A DNA stretch of 64,000 bases from the NCBI RefSeq assembly GCF_021603585.1, contig NZ_BQHI01000020.1, forward strand, positions 34,024 through 98,023, written 5' to 3'. Made by a program: the position numbers and the translations under genes. This DNA is from Pseudomonas sputi. Its GTDB lineage: Bacteria; Pseudomonadota; Gammaproteobacteria; Pseudomonadales; Pseudomonadaceae. The notes below the pieces were generated by a model. That model was not told the DNA's origin and did no database searches. It saw nothing but the letters and a program-made list of their open reading frames with translations. The first letter of the stretch is position 1. The number at the start of each line of letters is the position of its first letter. Positions 28,807 through 37,606 of the stretch are shown here, piece after piece.

Positions 28807-29112
28807 GTGGCCTGGCTGTTTCTGCTGATTGCGGCCGGGTTCGAGGTCACCTTCGCCATGGGCATGAAGTACGCCGAGGGTTTCACCCGGCTCTGGCCGT
28901 CGCTGATCACCGTGGGGGCGGCGGTGGGCGGGGTGTACTTCCTGACCCTGGCGATGCGCGAGCTGCCGGTGAGCATCGCCTACCCGATCTGGACCGCCTT
29001 CGGCTCGCTCGGCACGGTGTTTCTCGGTTTCGCGCTGCTGGGCGAGAGCCTGACGCTGGTGAAGGTGCTGTCGGTGGGGTTGATTGTGGCGGGGGTGGTG
29101 GGGCTGAAGTAG
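28807..29112 (+). CDS. Small multidrug resistance (SMR) family transporter
   Basis: A 101-residue protein with four membrane helices. The essential membrane glutamate is present in AAGFEVTFAMGMKYAEGF (residue 13). The WPSLITVGA segment resembles the SugE/Gdx (guanidinium exporter) branch, but the usual W-T-G-I-G motif is PIWTAFGSLG, so quaternary-ammonium or guanidinium specificity is unsettled. It starts with GTG immediately after the azoR stop and seems to depend on azoR translation. Confidence 0.88.
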   Translation: MAWLFLLIAAGFEVTFAMGMKYAEGFTRLWPSLITVGAAVGGVYFLTLAMRELPVSIAYPIWTAFGSLGTVFLGFALLGESLTLVKVLSVGLIVAGVVGLK

Positions 29113-29203
29113 GCTGGTCGTGGAGTTGTCATCATCGAAGAGGATGCTTGGCGGGCGTTTTGCACGCCCTGCATCCACTCACCGACCACAAGGATGTTTG
29201 CCC

Positions 29204-30094
29204 ATGTCGCAAGGTTCGGCCACACGTTATCCACTGGTGCTGGTGCCGGGAATGCTCGGTTTCATCCGTCTGGTGCTGTACCCGTACTGGTACGGGATCA
29301 TCAAAGCACTGCGCCGGGGTGGTGCGACGGTGATTGCAGTGCAGGTGTCGCCGCTCAATTCCACCGAAGTGCGCGGCGAGCAGTTATTGGCGCGTATCGA
29401 TGAGATTCTGCGCGAGACCGGCGCGGCCAAGGTCAATCTGTTCGGCCATAGCCAGGGCTCGCTGACGGCGCGTTATGCGGCGGCCAAGCGCCCGGATCTG
29501 GTGGCCTCGGTGACCTCGGTGGCCGGGCCCAATCACGGTTCGGAACTGGCCGACTACCTGGCGAAACACTATCCGGCGGACAGCGCCAAGGGCCGAATCC
29601 TTGAAGCGTTGTTGCGCTTCGTCGGCTGGTTGATGGCGCTGCTGGAAACCGGCTACCACGGGCCGAAACTGCCGGTGGATATCCACGCCTCGCACCATTC
29701 CCTGACCACCGAAGGCGTGGCGCTGTTCAACCAGCGTTATCCACAGGGCCTGCCGCAGACCTGGGGCGGGCACGGGCCGGAAGAGGTCAACGGGGTGCGG
29801 TATTACTCGTGGTCCGGCACCTTGCAGCCGGGCAAGACCGACCGTGGCGGCAACCTGTTCGACGGCACCAACCGCAGCTGTCGGCTGTTCGCCAAGACCT
29901 TCGTGCGCGAGCCGGGGCAGTGCGACGGCATGGTCGGACGCTACAGCTCGCACCTAGGCACCGTCATCGGCGATGACTACCCGATGGATCACTTCGACAT
30001 CGTCAACCAGTCGCTGGGACTGGTTGGCAAGGGGGCGGACCCGGTGCGGCTGTTCGTCGAGCATGCGGCGCGGTTGAAAGCCGCTGGGGTCTAG
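29204..30094 (+). CDS. Family I triacylglycerol lipase without a signal peptide
   Basis: A 296-residue alpha/beta hydrolase aligning by eye with Pseudomonas LipA along its length: oxyanion region VLVPGMLGF, nucleophile elbow LFGHSQGSL (Ser near residue 83), YYSWSG, acid CDGMVGRYSSHLG, and catalytic His in YPMDHFDIVNQ with a nearby calcium ligand. Unlike LipA it begins MSQGSATRYPLVLV, with no Sec signal, and no foldase gene adjoins, so it is intracellular or belongs to the foldase-independent branch. AAGGATG precedes the start. Its end overlaps the convergent EamA gene by four bases. Confidence 0.88.
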   Translation: MSQGSATRYPLVLVPGMLGFIRLVLYPYWYGIIKALRRGGATVIAVQVSPLNSTEVRGEQLLARIDEILRETGAAKVNLFGHSQGSLTARYAAAKRPDLVASVTSVAGPNHGSELADYLAKHYPADSAKGRILEALLRFVGWLMALLETGYHGPKLPVDIHASHHSLTTEGVALFNQRYPQGLPQTWGGHGPEEVNGVRYYSWSGTLQPGKTDRGGNLFDGTNRSCRLFAKTFVREPGQCDGMVGRYSSHLGTVIGDDYPMDHFDIVNQSLGLVGKGADPVRLFVEHAARLKAAGV

Positions 30095-30984
30095 GCTGCG
30101 CTCGGGGTGCGGGTGCGACCGAGGACGGTGGTCCAGCGCTCGGAAAGAATCACTCCACCCAGCGTCAGCAGGCCACCGACCAGGTGATACATCGCCAGTT
30201 GTTCCTTCAGCACCCCCGCCGCAATCAGCGCGGTGATCAACGGCAGCAGGTTGAAGAACAGCGTGGTCCGGCTCGGCCCCAGGCGCTGCACGGCCTGCAT
30301 CCATGCCAGCGGCGCGAGCATCGAGGCCAGCAGGCACGCATACAGCACCAGCGGAATATTCTGCAGGGTCAGGCCGGTTTTCGGCGACATGGCGTACAGC
30401 GGATACAGCACCACCACCGCCACCAGCACCTGCAGATACAGCAACACCAGCGGCGGCAGACGCAGCTGCCATTTTTTCAGCAAGGTGCTGTAGATCGCGT
30501 AGGCGAGGGTGGCGATCAGCATCATCGCGTCGCCCAGGTTCACCCCGTGTTGCAGCAAAGCGCCGAGGCTGCCGGACGACACCACCACCAGCACACCGGC
30601 AAACGACAGCACCGCACCGACCAAAGCACCGGCGGTCAGGCGCTGGCCGAGGCTGATGATCGCCATGGCCAGCGACATCAACGGCATCAGCGACAAGATG
30701 ATGCCCATGTTGGTGGCGCTGGTCAGAGTCGCCGCGAAGTAGGCCAGGCTCTGATAGACCGCCATGCCGAGCACGCCGAGGATAAAAATCTTGCCCAGGT
30801 TCGGACGGATCTGCGGCCAGTGCGCAATCACCTTCCCGAGCATGAACGGGGTAAACAGCAGGCCGGCAAGCAGCCAGCGGTAGAAGCCGATCTCGGCGGG
30901 GAAGATTGCACCGACCGCGAGCTTGTTGATCACGGTGTTGCCGGCCCAGATGAAAATCGCCAGCAGGGGAAACGCGTATCGCAT
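30091..30984 (-). CDS. EamA/DMT family transporter
   Basis: A 297-residue protein with ten predicted membrane helices in two EamA repeats (about 5-135 and 150-285); the opening RYAFPLLAIFIWAGNTVINK is typical. Members export amino acids or metabolites; the substrate is not shown. No Shine-Dalgarno sequence is visible before its ATG (the upstream is CTCCTCCC). It is divergent from an AraC-type gene that may regulate it. Confidence 0.88.
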   Translation of the reverse strand: MRYAFPLLAIFIWAGNTVINKLAVGAIFPAEIGFYRWLLAGLLFTPFMLGKVIAHWPQIRPNLGKIFILGVLGMAVYQSLAYFAATLTSATNMGIILSLMPLMSLAMAIISLGQRLTAGALVGAVLSFAGVLVVVSSGSLGALLQHGVNLGDAMMLIATLAYAIYSTLLKKWQLRLPPLVLLYLQVLVAVVVLYPLYAMSPKTGLTLQNIPLVLYACLLASMLAPLAWMQAVQRLGPSRTTLFFNLLPLITALIAAGVLKEQLAMYHLVGGLLTLGGVILSERWTTVLGRTRTPSAA

Positions 30985-31082
30985 GGGAGGAGAAACCAGT
31001 ACGTTGATGAACGGTGATTATCCCCTGTCTGGATGCAGGCCTATACTGCGAACCGGACAACCCGCCCCTGATTCCGGACAGC

Positions 31083-31877
31083 ATGAACAGTAAACACATC
31101 GATCTGCTGGATTTCAGCGAACTGCCGTCGGCGGTGTATTTCCGCTATGCCGACTTCAACGCCCACGAATACGCCGCGCCGCACCGCCATCCGTGGGGCA
31201 CGCTGGAGTACGCAGCCCACGGCGTGCTGCACATGGATGTCGACGGCAGCCGTTTCATGTCGCCGCCGCAGTACGCGGTGTGGGTGCCGCCGCAGGTCGA
31301 GCACAGTTTCTACAGCCATCAACCGGTCAATTATCGGGCCGTGTGCCTGGCGCCGGAGGTGTGTGGCGACTTGCCGGCGCAGGCCTGCACCCTGGCGATC
31401 AGCGACATTCTCAAGGCCATCCTCAAGGACTTCGCTGCGCGCGATGTGAAGATCCCCGCGTTCGAAGCCGACCAGCGCCTGGCCCAGGTGCTGGTGGATC
31501 AATTGCGCCAGGCGCCGGTGCATCAATGCTATTTGCCCTACGCCAGCAGCCCCGGATTGCTGACCATCCTCGAAACCCTGCAGGCCGAACCCGGCAACAA
31601 CCAGCCGCTGGCGCACTGGGCGGCACAGGTGCATGTCAGCGAGCGCACCCTGGCCCGCCAGTTCGTGCGGGAGCTGGGGATGAGTTTCGGCGAATGGCGC
31701 CAGCGGCTGCGTTATCTCGCGGCGATCGAGGCATTGGAAAGTTCGCGTAGCGTTCAGGAAATCGCCTTCGATCTCGGCTACAGCACTGGCTCGGCCTTCA
31801 TCGCCATGTTCGCCCGGCAGGCTGGGTGTACGCCGGAGCAGTATCGGCGCAGCCATCTTGAGGCGAGGAAGGTGTAA
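31083..31877 (+). CDS. AraC-family transcriptional regulator
   Basis: A 264-residue regulator with an N-terminal cupin (PHRHPWGTLEYAAHGVLHMD, about 30-90) and two C-terminal helix-turn-helix motifs (HVSERTLARQFVRELGMSFG and EIAFDLGYSTGSAFIAMFAR). The ATG at 31083 is preferred to the longer frame by family length. Placed divergently from the EamA transporter, its probable target. Confidence 0.9.
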   Translation: MNSKHIDLLDFSELPSAVYFRYADFNAHEYAAPHRHPWGTLEYAAHGVLHMDVDGSRFMSPPQYAVWVPPQVEHSFYSHQPVNYRAVCLAPEVCGDLPAQACTLAISDILKAILKDFAARDVKIPAFEADQRLAQVLVDQLRQAPVHQCYLPYASSPGLLTILETLQAEPGNNQPLAHWAAQVHVSERTLARQFVRELGMSFGEWRQRLRYLAAIEALESSRSVQEIAFDLGYSTGSAFIAMFARQAGCTPEQYRRSHLEARKV

Positions 31878-31940
31878 CAAGCTTTGACTACACTCAGCCC
31901 GAGGCCACCTCCATCGAGGCGGCGACAAGGAGAAAACTCC

Positions 31941-32246
31941 ATGAAGATGTTGCGTGTCCCTTTGTTGATGATCGGTCTGCTGCTGTGCTCCCAGGGTTTC
32001 GCCGCCACGGCGCAACAGAACAAGATGACCACGTGCAACGCCGACGCCACGGCCAAGAGCCTCAAGGGCGACGAGCGCAAAGCCTTCATGAGCACCTGCC
32101 TCAAGGCAGCACCGGCGGCCAACGACGCCAAGGCCCTGACCCCGCAGCAGGAAAAGATGAAAACCTGTAATGCCGATGCCAAGACCAAGGCGCTGACGGG
32201 CGATGCGCGCAAGACGTTCATGAGTGATTGTCTGAAGAAAAAATAA
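31941..32246 (+). CDS. PsiF repeat-family periplasmic protein
   Basis: A 101-residue precursor: signal peptide (1-21, ending GFA), then two PsiF repeats with the pattern KM-x-TCNADA-x2-K-x-L-x-GD-x-RK-x-FMS-x-CL at about 27-53 and 69-98, joined by a short Ala-rich linker. E. coli PsiF is phosphate-starvation induced; its role is unknown. The four cysteines probably form a disulphide in each repeat. AAGGAG precedes the ATG. Confidence 0.92.
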   Translation: MKMLRVPLLMIGLLLCSQGFAATAQQNKMTTCNADATAKSLKGDERKAFMSTCLKAAPAANDAKALTPQQEKMKTCNADAKTKALTGDARKTFMSDCLKKK

Positions 32247-32260
32247 GATCGACAGATCGC

Positions 32261-32286
32261 AGCGAGCGGCAGGGCATCCGCTCGCT
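32261..32286 (+). terminator. Hairpin after psiF
   Basis: Perfect 9-base arms AGCGAGCGG/CCGCTCGCT, 15 bases after the stop. No T tract follows, so termination activity is uncertain. Confidence 0.5.
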
Positions 32287-32344
32287 TCGGCGCCGGATCG
32301 CTGGCAGACTGCCAATCCTTTTACGCCGTTCGTTTTGAGGCTGT

Positions 32345-33358
32345 ATGCCAACGTTTTCTGAGCGTCATGTAGTGTTCTGGGTCAGTTGCATCATCATTTT
32401 CGGCGGTCTGTTACTGGTCTTGCCATTGCGTCTGCTGCCCAGCCTGCTGGCCGGGCTGCTGGTGTTCGAACTGGTCAACATGCTCACCCCGCAACTGCAA
32501 CGGCTGATCGAAGGTCGTCGGGCACGCTGGCTGGCAGTGGCGCTGCTGGGCACGCTGGTGGTAAGTGTGCTGGCGCTGATCTTTGCCGGGGCCATCAGTT
32601 TCCTGTTGCACGAGGCGGAAAACCCCGGGGCTTCCCTCGACAAATTCATGGGCGTGGTCGACCGCGCGCGCGGGCAACTGCCGCCGTTTCTCGACAGTTA
32701 CCTACCGGCCAGTGCCGCCGAGTTCCGGGTGGCCATCGGTGAATGGGCAAGCAAGCATTTGTCCGACCTGCAACTGGTGGGCAAGGACGCGGCGCACATG
32801 TTCGTGACGCTGCTGATCGGCATGGTGCTCGGCGCGATCATCGCCTTGCAGCGGGTACCGGACGTCACCAAACGCAAGCCGCTGGCGGCTGCGTTGTTCG
32901 ACCGTCTGCACCTGCTGGTTCAGGCGTTTCGCAACATCGTCTTCGCACAGATCAAGATTTCCCTGCTCAACACCTTCTTCACCGGAATTTTCCTGGCGGT
33001 GGTCCTGCCGCTGTTCGGGATCAAGCTGCCGCTGACCAAGACCCTGATCGTCCTGACCTTCCTGCTCGGCCTGCTGCCGGTGATCGGCAACCTGATGTCG
33101 AACACGCTGATCACGATAGTGGGGCTGTCGCTGTCGATCTGGGTGGCGATTGCGGCGCTGGGCTACCTGATCGTTATCCACAAGCTGGAATACTTTCTCA
33201 ACGCGCGCATCGTCGGCGGGCAGATCAGTGCCAAGTCCTGGGAGTTGCTGCTGGCAATGCTGGTGTTCGAGGCTGCGTTCGGCCTGCCGGGGGTGGTGGC
33301 GGGGCCGATCTATTACGCATACCTGAAGAGTGAGCTGAAGCTGGGCGGGATGGTTTAG
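32345..33358 (+). CDS. AI-2E (PerM/TqsA) family transporter
   Basis: A 337-residue protein with about eight membrane helices and the family-typical C-terminal region LGLLPVIGNLMSNTLITIVGLSLS then HKLEYFLNARIVGGQI and FGLPGVVAGPIYYAYLK (given here in parts). Family members have been linked to autoinducer-2 export, sodium/proton exchange and other traffic; no substrate can be inferred here. Single gene. Confidence 0.88.
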   Translation: MPTFSERHVVFWVSCIIIFGGLLLVLPLRLLPSLLAGLLVFELVNMLTPQLQRLIEGRRARWLAVALLGTLVVSVLALIFAGAISFLLHEAENPGASLDKFMGVVDRARGQLPPFLDSYLPASAAEFRVAIGEWASKHLSDLQLVGKDAAHMFVTLLIGMVLGAIIALQRVPDVTKRKPLAAALFDRLHLLVQAFRNIVFAQIKISLLNTFFTGIFLAVVLPLFGIKLPLTKTLIVLTFLLGLLPVIGNLMSNTLITIVGLSLSIWVAIAALGYLIVIHKLEYFLNARIVGGQISAKSWELLLAMLVFEAAFGLPGVVAGPIYYAYLKSELKLGGMV

Positions 33359-33363
33359 TAGGT

Positions 33364-33394
33364 GATCGTTCCCACGCAGAGCGTGGGAACGATC
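33364..33394. repeat. 31-bp palindrome, GATCGTTCCCACGC type (copy 4)
   Basis: Perfect copy, identical to that at 26474, again between convergent genes. Confidence 0.9.
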
Positions 33395-33405
33395 ACCGGG
33401 CGGCT

Positions 33406-34674
33406 TTAAACGCCATAGCGTTTCATGGCTTCAATCGCCAGACCGCTGCCGATGCTGCCAAAGATGTTCCCTTCCACATGCCGCGCGTTCGGCAGCATTG
33501 CCGAAACGCTGTTGCGCAGTGCCGGAATGCCGCTCGAACCGCCGGTGAAGAACACCGTATCGACCTGACCCACCGCCACGTTGGCGTCCGCCAGCAACCG
33601 GGTGACGCTGCCGCGCACGCGCTCGAGCTGCGACTCGATGGCCGACTCGAACAGCGCCCGGGTCAGTTCCACGCTCAGGCCTGACTCGATACGGTCCAGC
33701 GGTACATGGCGGCTGTCGTTGTGGGTCAGCTGGATCTTGGTTTCTTCCACTTCCATCGCCAGCCAGTGCCCGGCGCGCTGTTCGATCAGCTTGAACAGAC
33801 GGTCGATGCCGCCGGTGTCCTCGATGTCGTAACGCATGCTGCCCAGGGCCAGGGTCGATTTCTGCGAATACACCGAGTTGATGGTGTGCCAGGTTGCCAG
33901 GTTCATGTGGTGGCTGGTCGGCATGAACGCACCGCTCTTCATCCGGCTGCCGTAGCCAAACAATGGCATCAGGCCTTGCAGGCTCAGCTGTTTGTCGAAG
34001 TCGGTCCCGCCGATGTGCACGCCGCCGGTGGCGAGGATGTCGTCGTGGCGGTTATCCACACCACGACGCTTGGGCGACAGGCGCACCAGTGAGAAGTCCG
34101 ACGTACCCCCGCCGATGTCGACGATCAGGACCAGCTCTTCTTTTTCAATGGTCGACTCATAGTCGAAGGCCGCAGCGATCGGCTCGTACTGGAACGAAAC
34201 GTCCTTGAAACCAAGCTTGCGCGCCACTTCCACCAGGGTGTCTTCGGCTTCCTGGTCGGCCAGCGGATCGTCGTCGACGAAAAACACCGGACGGCCCAGC
34301 ACCACTTGCTCGAACTCACGACCGGCGGCGGCTTCGGCGCGGCTCTTGAGCTGGCCGATGAACAGCCCGAGCAAGTCCTTGAACGGCATCGCTGTGCCGA
34401 GAACGCTGGTGTCGTGCTTGATCAGCTTGGAACCGAGCAGGCTCTTGAGCGAGCGCATCAACCGGCCTTCGTAGCCTTCCAGGTATTCGTGCAGCGCCAG
34501 GCGGCCGTAAACCGGACGGCGCTCTTCGATGTTGAAAAAGACCACCGACGGCAGGGTGATCTTGTCGTCTTCCAGCGCGATCATTGTTTCCATGCCGGGG
34601 CGCAGCCAGCCGACGGTGGAGTTGGACGTGCCGAAGTCGATGCCGCAGGCACGGGCTGGAGAGGCGTCTTTCAT
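33406..34674 (-). CDS. YegD-like Hsp70 family protein (ATPase domain only)
   Basis: A 422-residue actin-fold ATPase: phosphate 1 loop GIDFGTSNSTVGW near residue 12, phosphate 2 loop IVDIGGGTSDFSLV near 185, adenosine motif FFTGGSSGIPALRNSV near 375. It stops after the nucleotide-binding domain, lacking the DnaK substrate-binding domain, as in E. coli YegD. It may be a specialised chaperone; its client is unknown. It is divergent from cbpA, suggesting shared stress control. Confidence 0.9.
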   Translation of the reverse strand: MKDASPARACGIDFGTSNSTVGWLRPGMETMIALEDDKITLPSVVFFNIEERRPVYGRLALHEYLEGYEGRLMRSLKSLLGSKLIKHDTSVLGTAMPFKDLLGLFIGQLKSRAEAAAGREFEQVVLGRPVFFVDDDPLADQEAEDTLVEVARKLGFKDVSFQYEPIAAAFDYESTIEKEELVLIVDIGGGTSDFSLVRLSPKRRGVDNRHDDILATGGVHIGGTDFDKQLSLQGLMPLFGYGSRMKSGAFMPTSHHMNLATWHTINSVYSQKSTLALGSMRYDIEDTGGIDRLFKLIEQRAGHWLAMEVEETKIQLTHNDSRHVPLDRIESGLSVELTRALFESAIESQLERVRGSVTRLLADANVAVGQVDTVFFTGGSSGIPALRNSVSAMLPNARHVEGNIFGSIGSGLAIEAMKRYGV

Positions 34675-34967
34675 GGTCTTTCGGTTCCGGTCAAAAAAAC
34701 GGCCGCGCAGTGTATGTCAGTGCGCGACAGATTCGAAGGCCGGTCATCTGCTATTTCACGACTAAGCTTGCTTGAAACTCGGCGCTTTGCCCCAAACTTG
34801 CTGGCATGGGCCGGCAGACATACCGGTGGTCGCAAGAACCGCCGTCCACTGCCGATAAACTTCTGCTGCGCCACCCGGTCACACACTTGAGATCGGTCAA
34901 CCCGGCACGCGCGAATCGGCGCATGCTGGCATCGGCGCGAAATCGATAACGGATGGTGATTCCTTCG

Positions 34968-35918
34968 ATGGACTTCAAAGACTATTACAAGATACTCGGC
35001 GTGGAGCCGACGGCTGACGACAAGGCAATCAAGGCTGCCTATCGCAAGCTGGCGCGCAAATACCACCCCGATGTCAGCAAGGAAAAGGACGCCGAGGCCA
35101 AGTTCAAGGACGCCTCGGAAGCCTATGAAGCGCTGAAAAGCGCCGACAAACGCGCCGAATACGACGACCTGCGCCGTTATGGCCAGCACGGTCAGCCGTT
35201 TCAGGGCCCGCCGGGCTGGCAGAGCCGTGGCGGCTTTGGCGGCGGCGGTGGCGACACCGGCGACTTCTCGGACTTCTTCAGTTCGATCTTCGGCAATCGC
35301 GGCCCCGGTTTCGGTGGCGGCGCTGGCCGGCAATCCCGCAGCGCCGGACGGCGAGGGCAAGACGTGGAACTGGAACTGCCGATCTTTCTGGAAGAGACGC
35401 TTTCGAACGAATCAAAAAAGATCAGCTTCCAGGTACCGCAATACAACGGTTCGGGCCAGCACGTCAGCAACACCAGCAAGAGCCTGAACGTGAAGATCCC
35501 GGCGGGCGTGACCGACGGCGAGCGCATCCGCCTCAAGGGCCAGGGCGCACCGGGCATCGGTGGTGGTGCCAACGGCGATCTGTACCTGACCATCCGTTTC
35601 GCGCCGCACCCGAAATTCGACGTTGAAGGCGAAAACCTGATCATCACCTTGCCGCTGGCACCGTGGGAGCTGGCGCTGGGCGCCGAAGTGGCCGTGCCGA
35701 CCCTGACCGGCAAGATCAACCTCAAGGTGCCGGCCGGCAGCCAGAACGGTCAGCGCATGCGCGCCAAGGGTCACGGTCTGCAGAACAAGGCCGGCGAGCG
35801 CGGTTATCTGTTCGTCCAGCTCAAGGCCGTGATGCCCAAGGCCAACGGTGATGACGTCAAGGCGCTGTGGCAGGAACTGGCGAAGAAAGCCGCCTTCAAT
35901 CCGCGCGAGAACTTCTGA
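34968..35918 (+). CDS. cbpA: DnaJ-class co-chaperone CbpA
   Basis: A 316-residue protein: J domain at 1-70 with the HPD motif in [10 protein letters not shown], a Gly/Phe-rich linker (about 85-120), then two C-terminal substrate-binding domains with no zinc finger, which separates CbpA from DnaJ. It stimulates DnaK ATPase and binds curved DNA in stationary-phase E. coli. cbpM follows 23 bases later, the usual pair. Confidence 0.95.
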   Translation: MDFKDYYKILGVEPTADDKAIKAAYRKLARKYHPDVSKEKDAEAKFKDASEAYEALKSADKRAEYDDLRRYGQHGQPFQGPPGWQSRGGFGGGGGDTGDFSDFFSSIFGNRGPGFGGGAGRQSRSAGRRGQDVELELPIFLEETLSNESKKISFQVPQYNGSGQHVSNTSKSLNVKIPAGVTDGERIRLKGQGAPGIGGGANGDLYLTIRFAPHPKFDVEGENLIITLPLAPWELALGAEVAVPTLTGKINLKVPAGSQNGQRMRAKGHGLQNKAGERGYLFVQLKAVMPKANGDDVKALWQELAKKAAFNPRENF

Positions 35919-35941
35919 TACTGACGACGGAGTAGCCCATC

Positions 35942-36247
35942 ATGAGCAGCCCCCTGATCGTTCAACTGGACATGGCAGAATTCTGTGAGGCGGCCGACCT
36001 GGCGGACGTCTGCGTGATCGAAATCGTCGAACACGGCATCCTCGAACCTCAGGGCACGCAGCCCAGGGAATGGCGCTTCACCGACTACGAACTGGCCCTG
36101 GCCAAACGCGCCGCCAAGCTGCGGCGCGATCTGGACCTGGAATGGGAAGGCGTCGCCCTGGCGCTGGACCTGCTGGAAGAAGTGCAGGAACTGCGGGCCG
36201 AGAACCGGATGCTCCGTCAGCGTCTGGGGCGACTGGTGGTCGAATAG
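35942..36247 (+). CDS. cbpM: CbpA modulator CbpM (MerR-like)
   Basis: A 101-residue protein of the CbpM family with an N-terminal MerR-like winged helix (DLADVCVIEIVEHGILEP near 20-37) and a C-terminal coiled coil (LLEEVQELRAENRMLRQRL). CbpM binds the CbpA J domain and blocks both its DnaK and DNA functions. GGAG precedes the start; it is co-transcribed with cbpA. Confidence 0.92.
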   Translation: MSSPLIVQLDMAEFCEAADLADVCVIEIVEHGILEPQGTQPREWRFTDYELALAKRAAKLRRDLDLEWEGVALALDLLEEVQELRAENRMLRQRLGRLVVE

Positions 36248-36270
36248 TTTCTCGGATGTCATTGAGCCCC

Positions 36271-36294
36271 ATCGCGGGCTTGCCAGCGATGAAA
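36271..36294. repeat. Single REP-like hairpin after cbpM
   Basis: ATCGCGGGCTTGCCAGCGAT, a solo REP-like unit between the convergent cbpM and histidine kinase genes. Confidence 0.6.
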
Positions 36295-36299
36295 TCGCC

Positions 36300-37427
36300 T
36301 TAAACCTGTCTGGGCAGTGTCACGCTGAACAGCGTTCCGTCGGCTTCGCTTGAACTGACTTCGATCGTTCCGCCGTGGGCGGTCACCACTTCCTTGACGA
36401 TGAACAGGCCCAGACCGAGGCTGGTTGACGCCTGCCCGAGCTCTTCGTCTGCACTGCGCACCAGTGGATCAAAAATAGTCCCGATGGCTTCTGCGGGAAT
36501 AGGGGCCCCGTAATTGTGTACTGTCACATGTACTGTTTCGGTCTCACCGCGCAGTGCCACGATCACCTCTCGTGGGTGGGAGCCATGTTGCAGGGCGTTG
36601 CCGATCAGATTCTGCAGCAGTTGATCGATCCGTCCGGCATCCCAGACGCCACGGGTATCACCTTCGATTTTCAGGGTCGGATCACACTCCGGATTGCCGG
36701 CTAATGCTTCGGCGAGGGCCGCGCGCGCCGCGTCGGCCAGATCCATTGGCGCGGGCTCGATCGGCAGGCTTCTGCCCAGGCGACTGCGCACCAGTTCCAG
36801 CAGGTCGCTGACCATCGCCGCCATATGCCGCGCACTCTGTCTGATGTTCAGCGCGCAGGTCAGCGCATCGCCTTCCAGGGTGGTTTTGCGCATCAGCAGT
36901 TCGCTCGACATGCTGACCGCTTGCAAGGGGGCGCGCAGGTCATGGCCGAGGATGGCGAGAAAGATGTCCCGGGAACGCTCGACCTGTTCGGCGTAAGCCG
37001 CGGTCGATTCGGCCAGGGCTTCATCGATGGCTTCGTTGAAGCGGATCATGTCCTGGAAATACGCCATGTCCGGTGATTTCAGCTGCCCGACCCAGAGCCG
37101 AATCACACAGGCGCGCAGATGGCGGAATTCGGACGTCATCTGTACCAGGTCAAACCCCACGGTATGGCGCAACTCGCCGTGGCTGGCGCCGGCTTCGTCC
37201 AGGCTTGGGGTTTTCTCCGGGCCTTCGCCTTTGGCCTTGGCAATCTGCTCGCGGGCGGTCTGTGCGGTTTCCATATCGCGGGCGGCGGCCAGCAGAATCG
37301 CCCTGGCATGATCGCGCAACGCTGCGCGATCCATGGTGTCCGCCGCCGGGGTGATGGTCCTGGCGAACTGCTCCCACTCCTCGACGATGTGATCCGCGTG
37401 TTGCCTGATGAATTCGGATAAACGCAT
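36300..37427 (-). CDS. Orphan cytoplasmic sensor histidine kinase
   Basis: A 375-residue kinase without membrane helices. The N-terminal 145 residues are helical and resemble RsbRD-type globin-like sensor domains (EFIRQHADHIVEEWEQFAR). The H box FLAILGHDLRAPLQAV places the phospho-His near residue 161; N box LLQNLIGNALQHG near 275; G box LGLGLFIVKEVV near 340. No response regulator lies in the neighbourhood, so its partner is elsewhere. It is divergent from the giant NEL gene with a 179-base gap. AGGA precedes the ATG. Confidence 0.9.
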   Translation of the reverse strand: MRLSEFIRQHADHIVEEWEQFARTITPAADTMDRAALRDHARAILLAAARDMETAQTAREQIAKAKGEGPEKTPSLDEAGASHGELRHTVGFDLVQMTSEFRHLRACVIRLWVGQLKSPDMAYFQDMIRFNEAIDEALAESTAAYAEQVERSRDIFLAILGHDLRAPLQAVSMSSELLMRKTTLEGDALTCALNIRQSARHMAAMVSDLLELVRSRLGRSLPIEPAPMDLADAARAALAEALAGNPECDPTLKIEGDTRGVWDAGRIDQLLQNLIGNALQHGSHPREVIVALRGETETVHVTVHNYGAPIPAEAIGTIFDPLVRSADEELGQASTSLGLGLFIVKEVVTAHGGTIEVSSSEADGTLFSVTLPRQV

Positions 37428-37606
37428 GTACTGGTTCCTGAAAATTCAAGGCGGGGCGTGTCGAATATTAGCCCCTTTGCGCGGGAAAGAAAGCGCCGCT
37501 CGGGCCTGAAATTTCCGCTGACAAGAGGCTGCGCCGCGAGACCTATGTACCGCAGTCGCACCGCGTCGCCATGGTCTGCTTTCGCTCCATTTCAAGGAGT
37601 GAAACC

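Noticed and set aside
19264-34062. Further TTATCCACA matches in coding regions (near 19266, 19742, 29740, 33175, 34054)
   Set aside because: They fall inside conserved codons and are scattered, without the paired 12-base arrangement; not counted as part of the 17.3-18 kb element.
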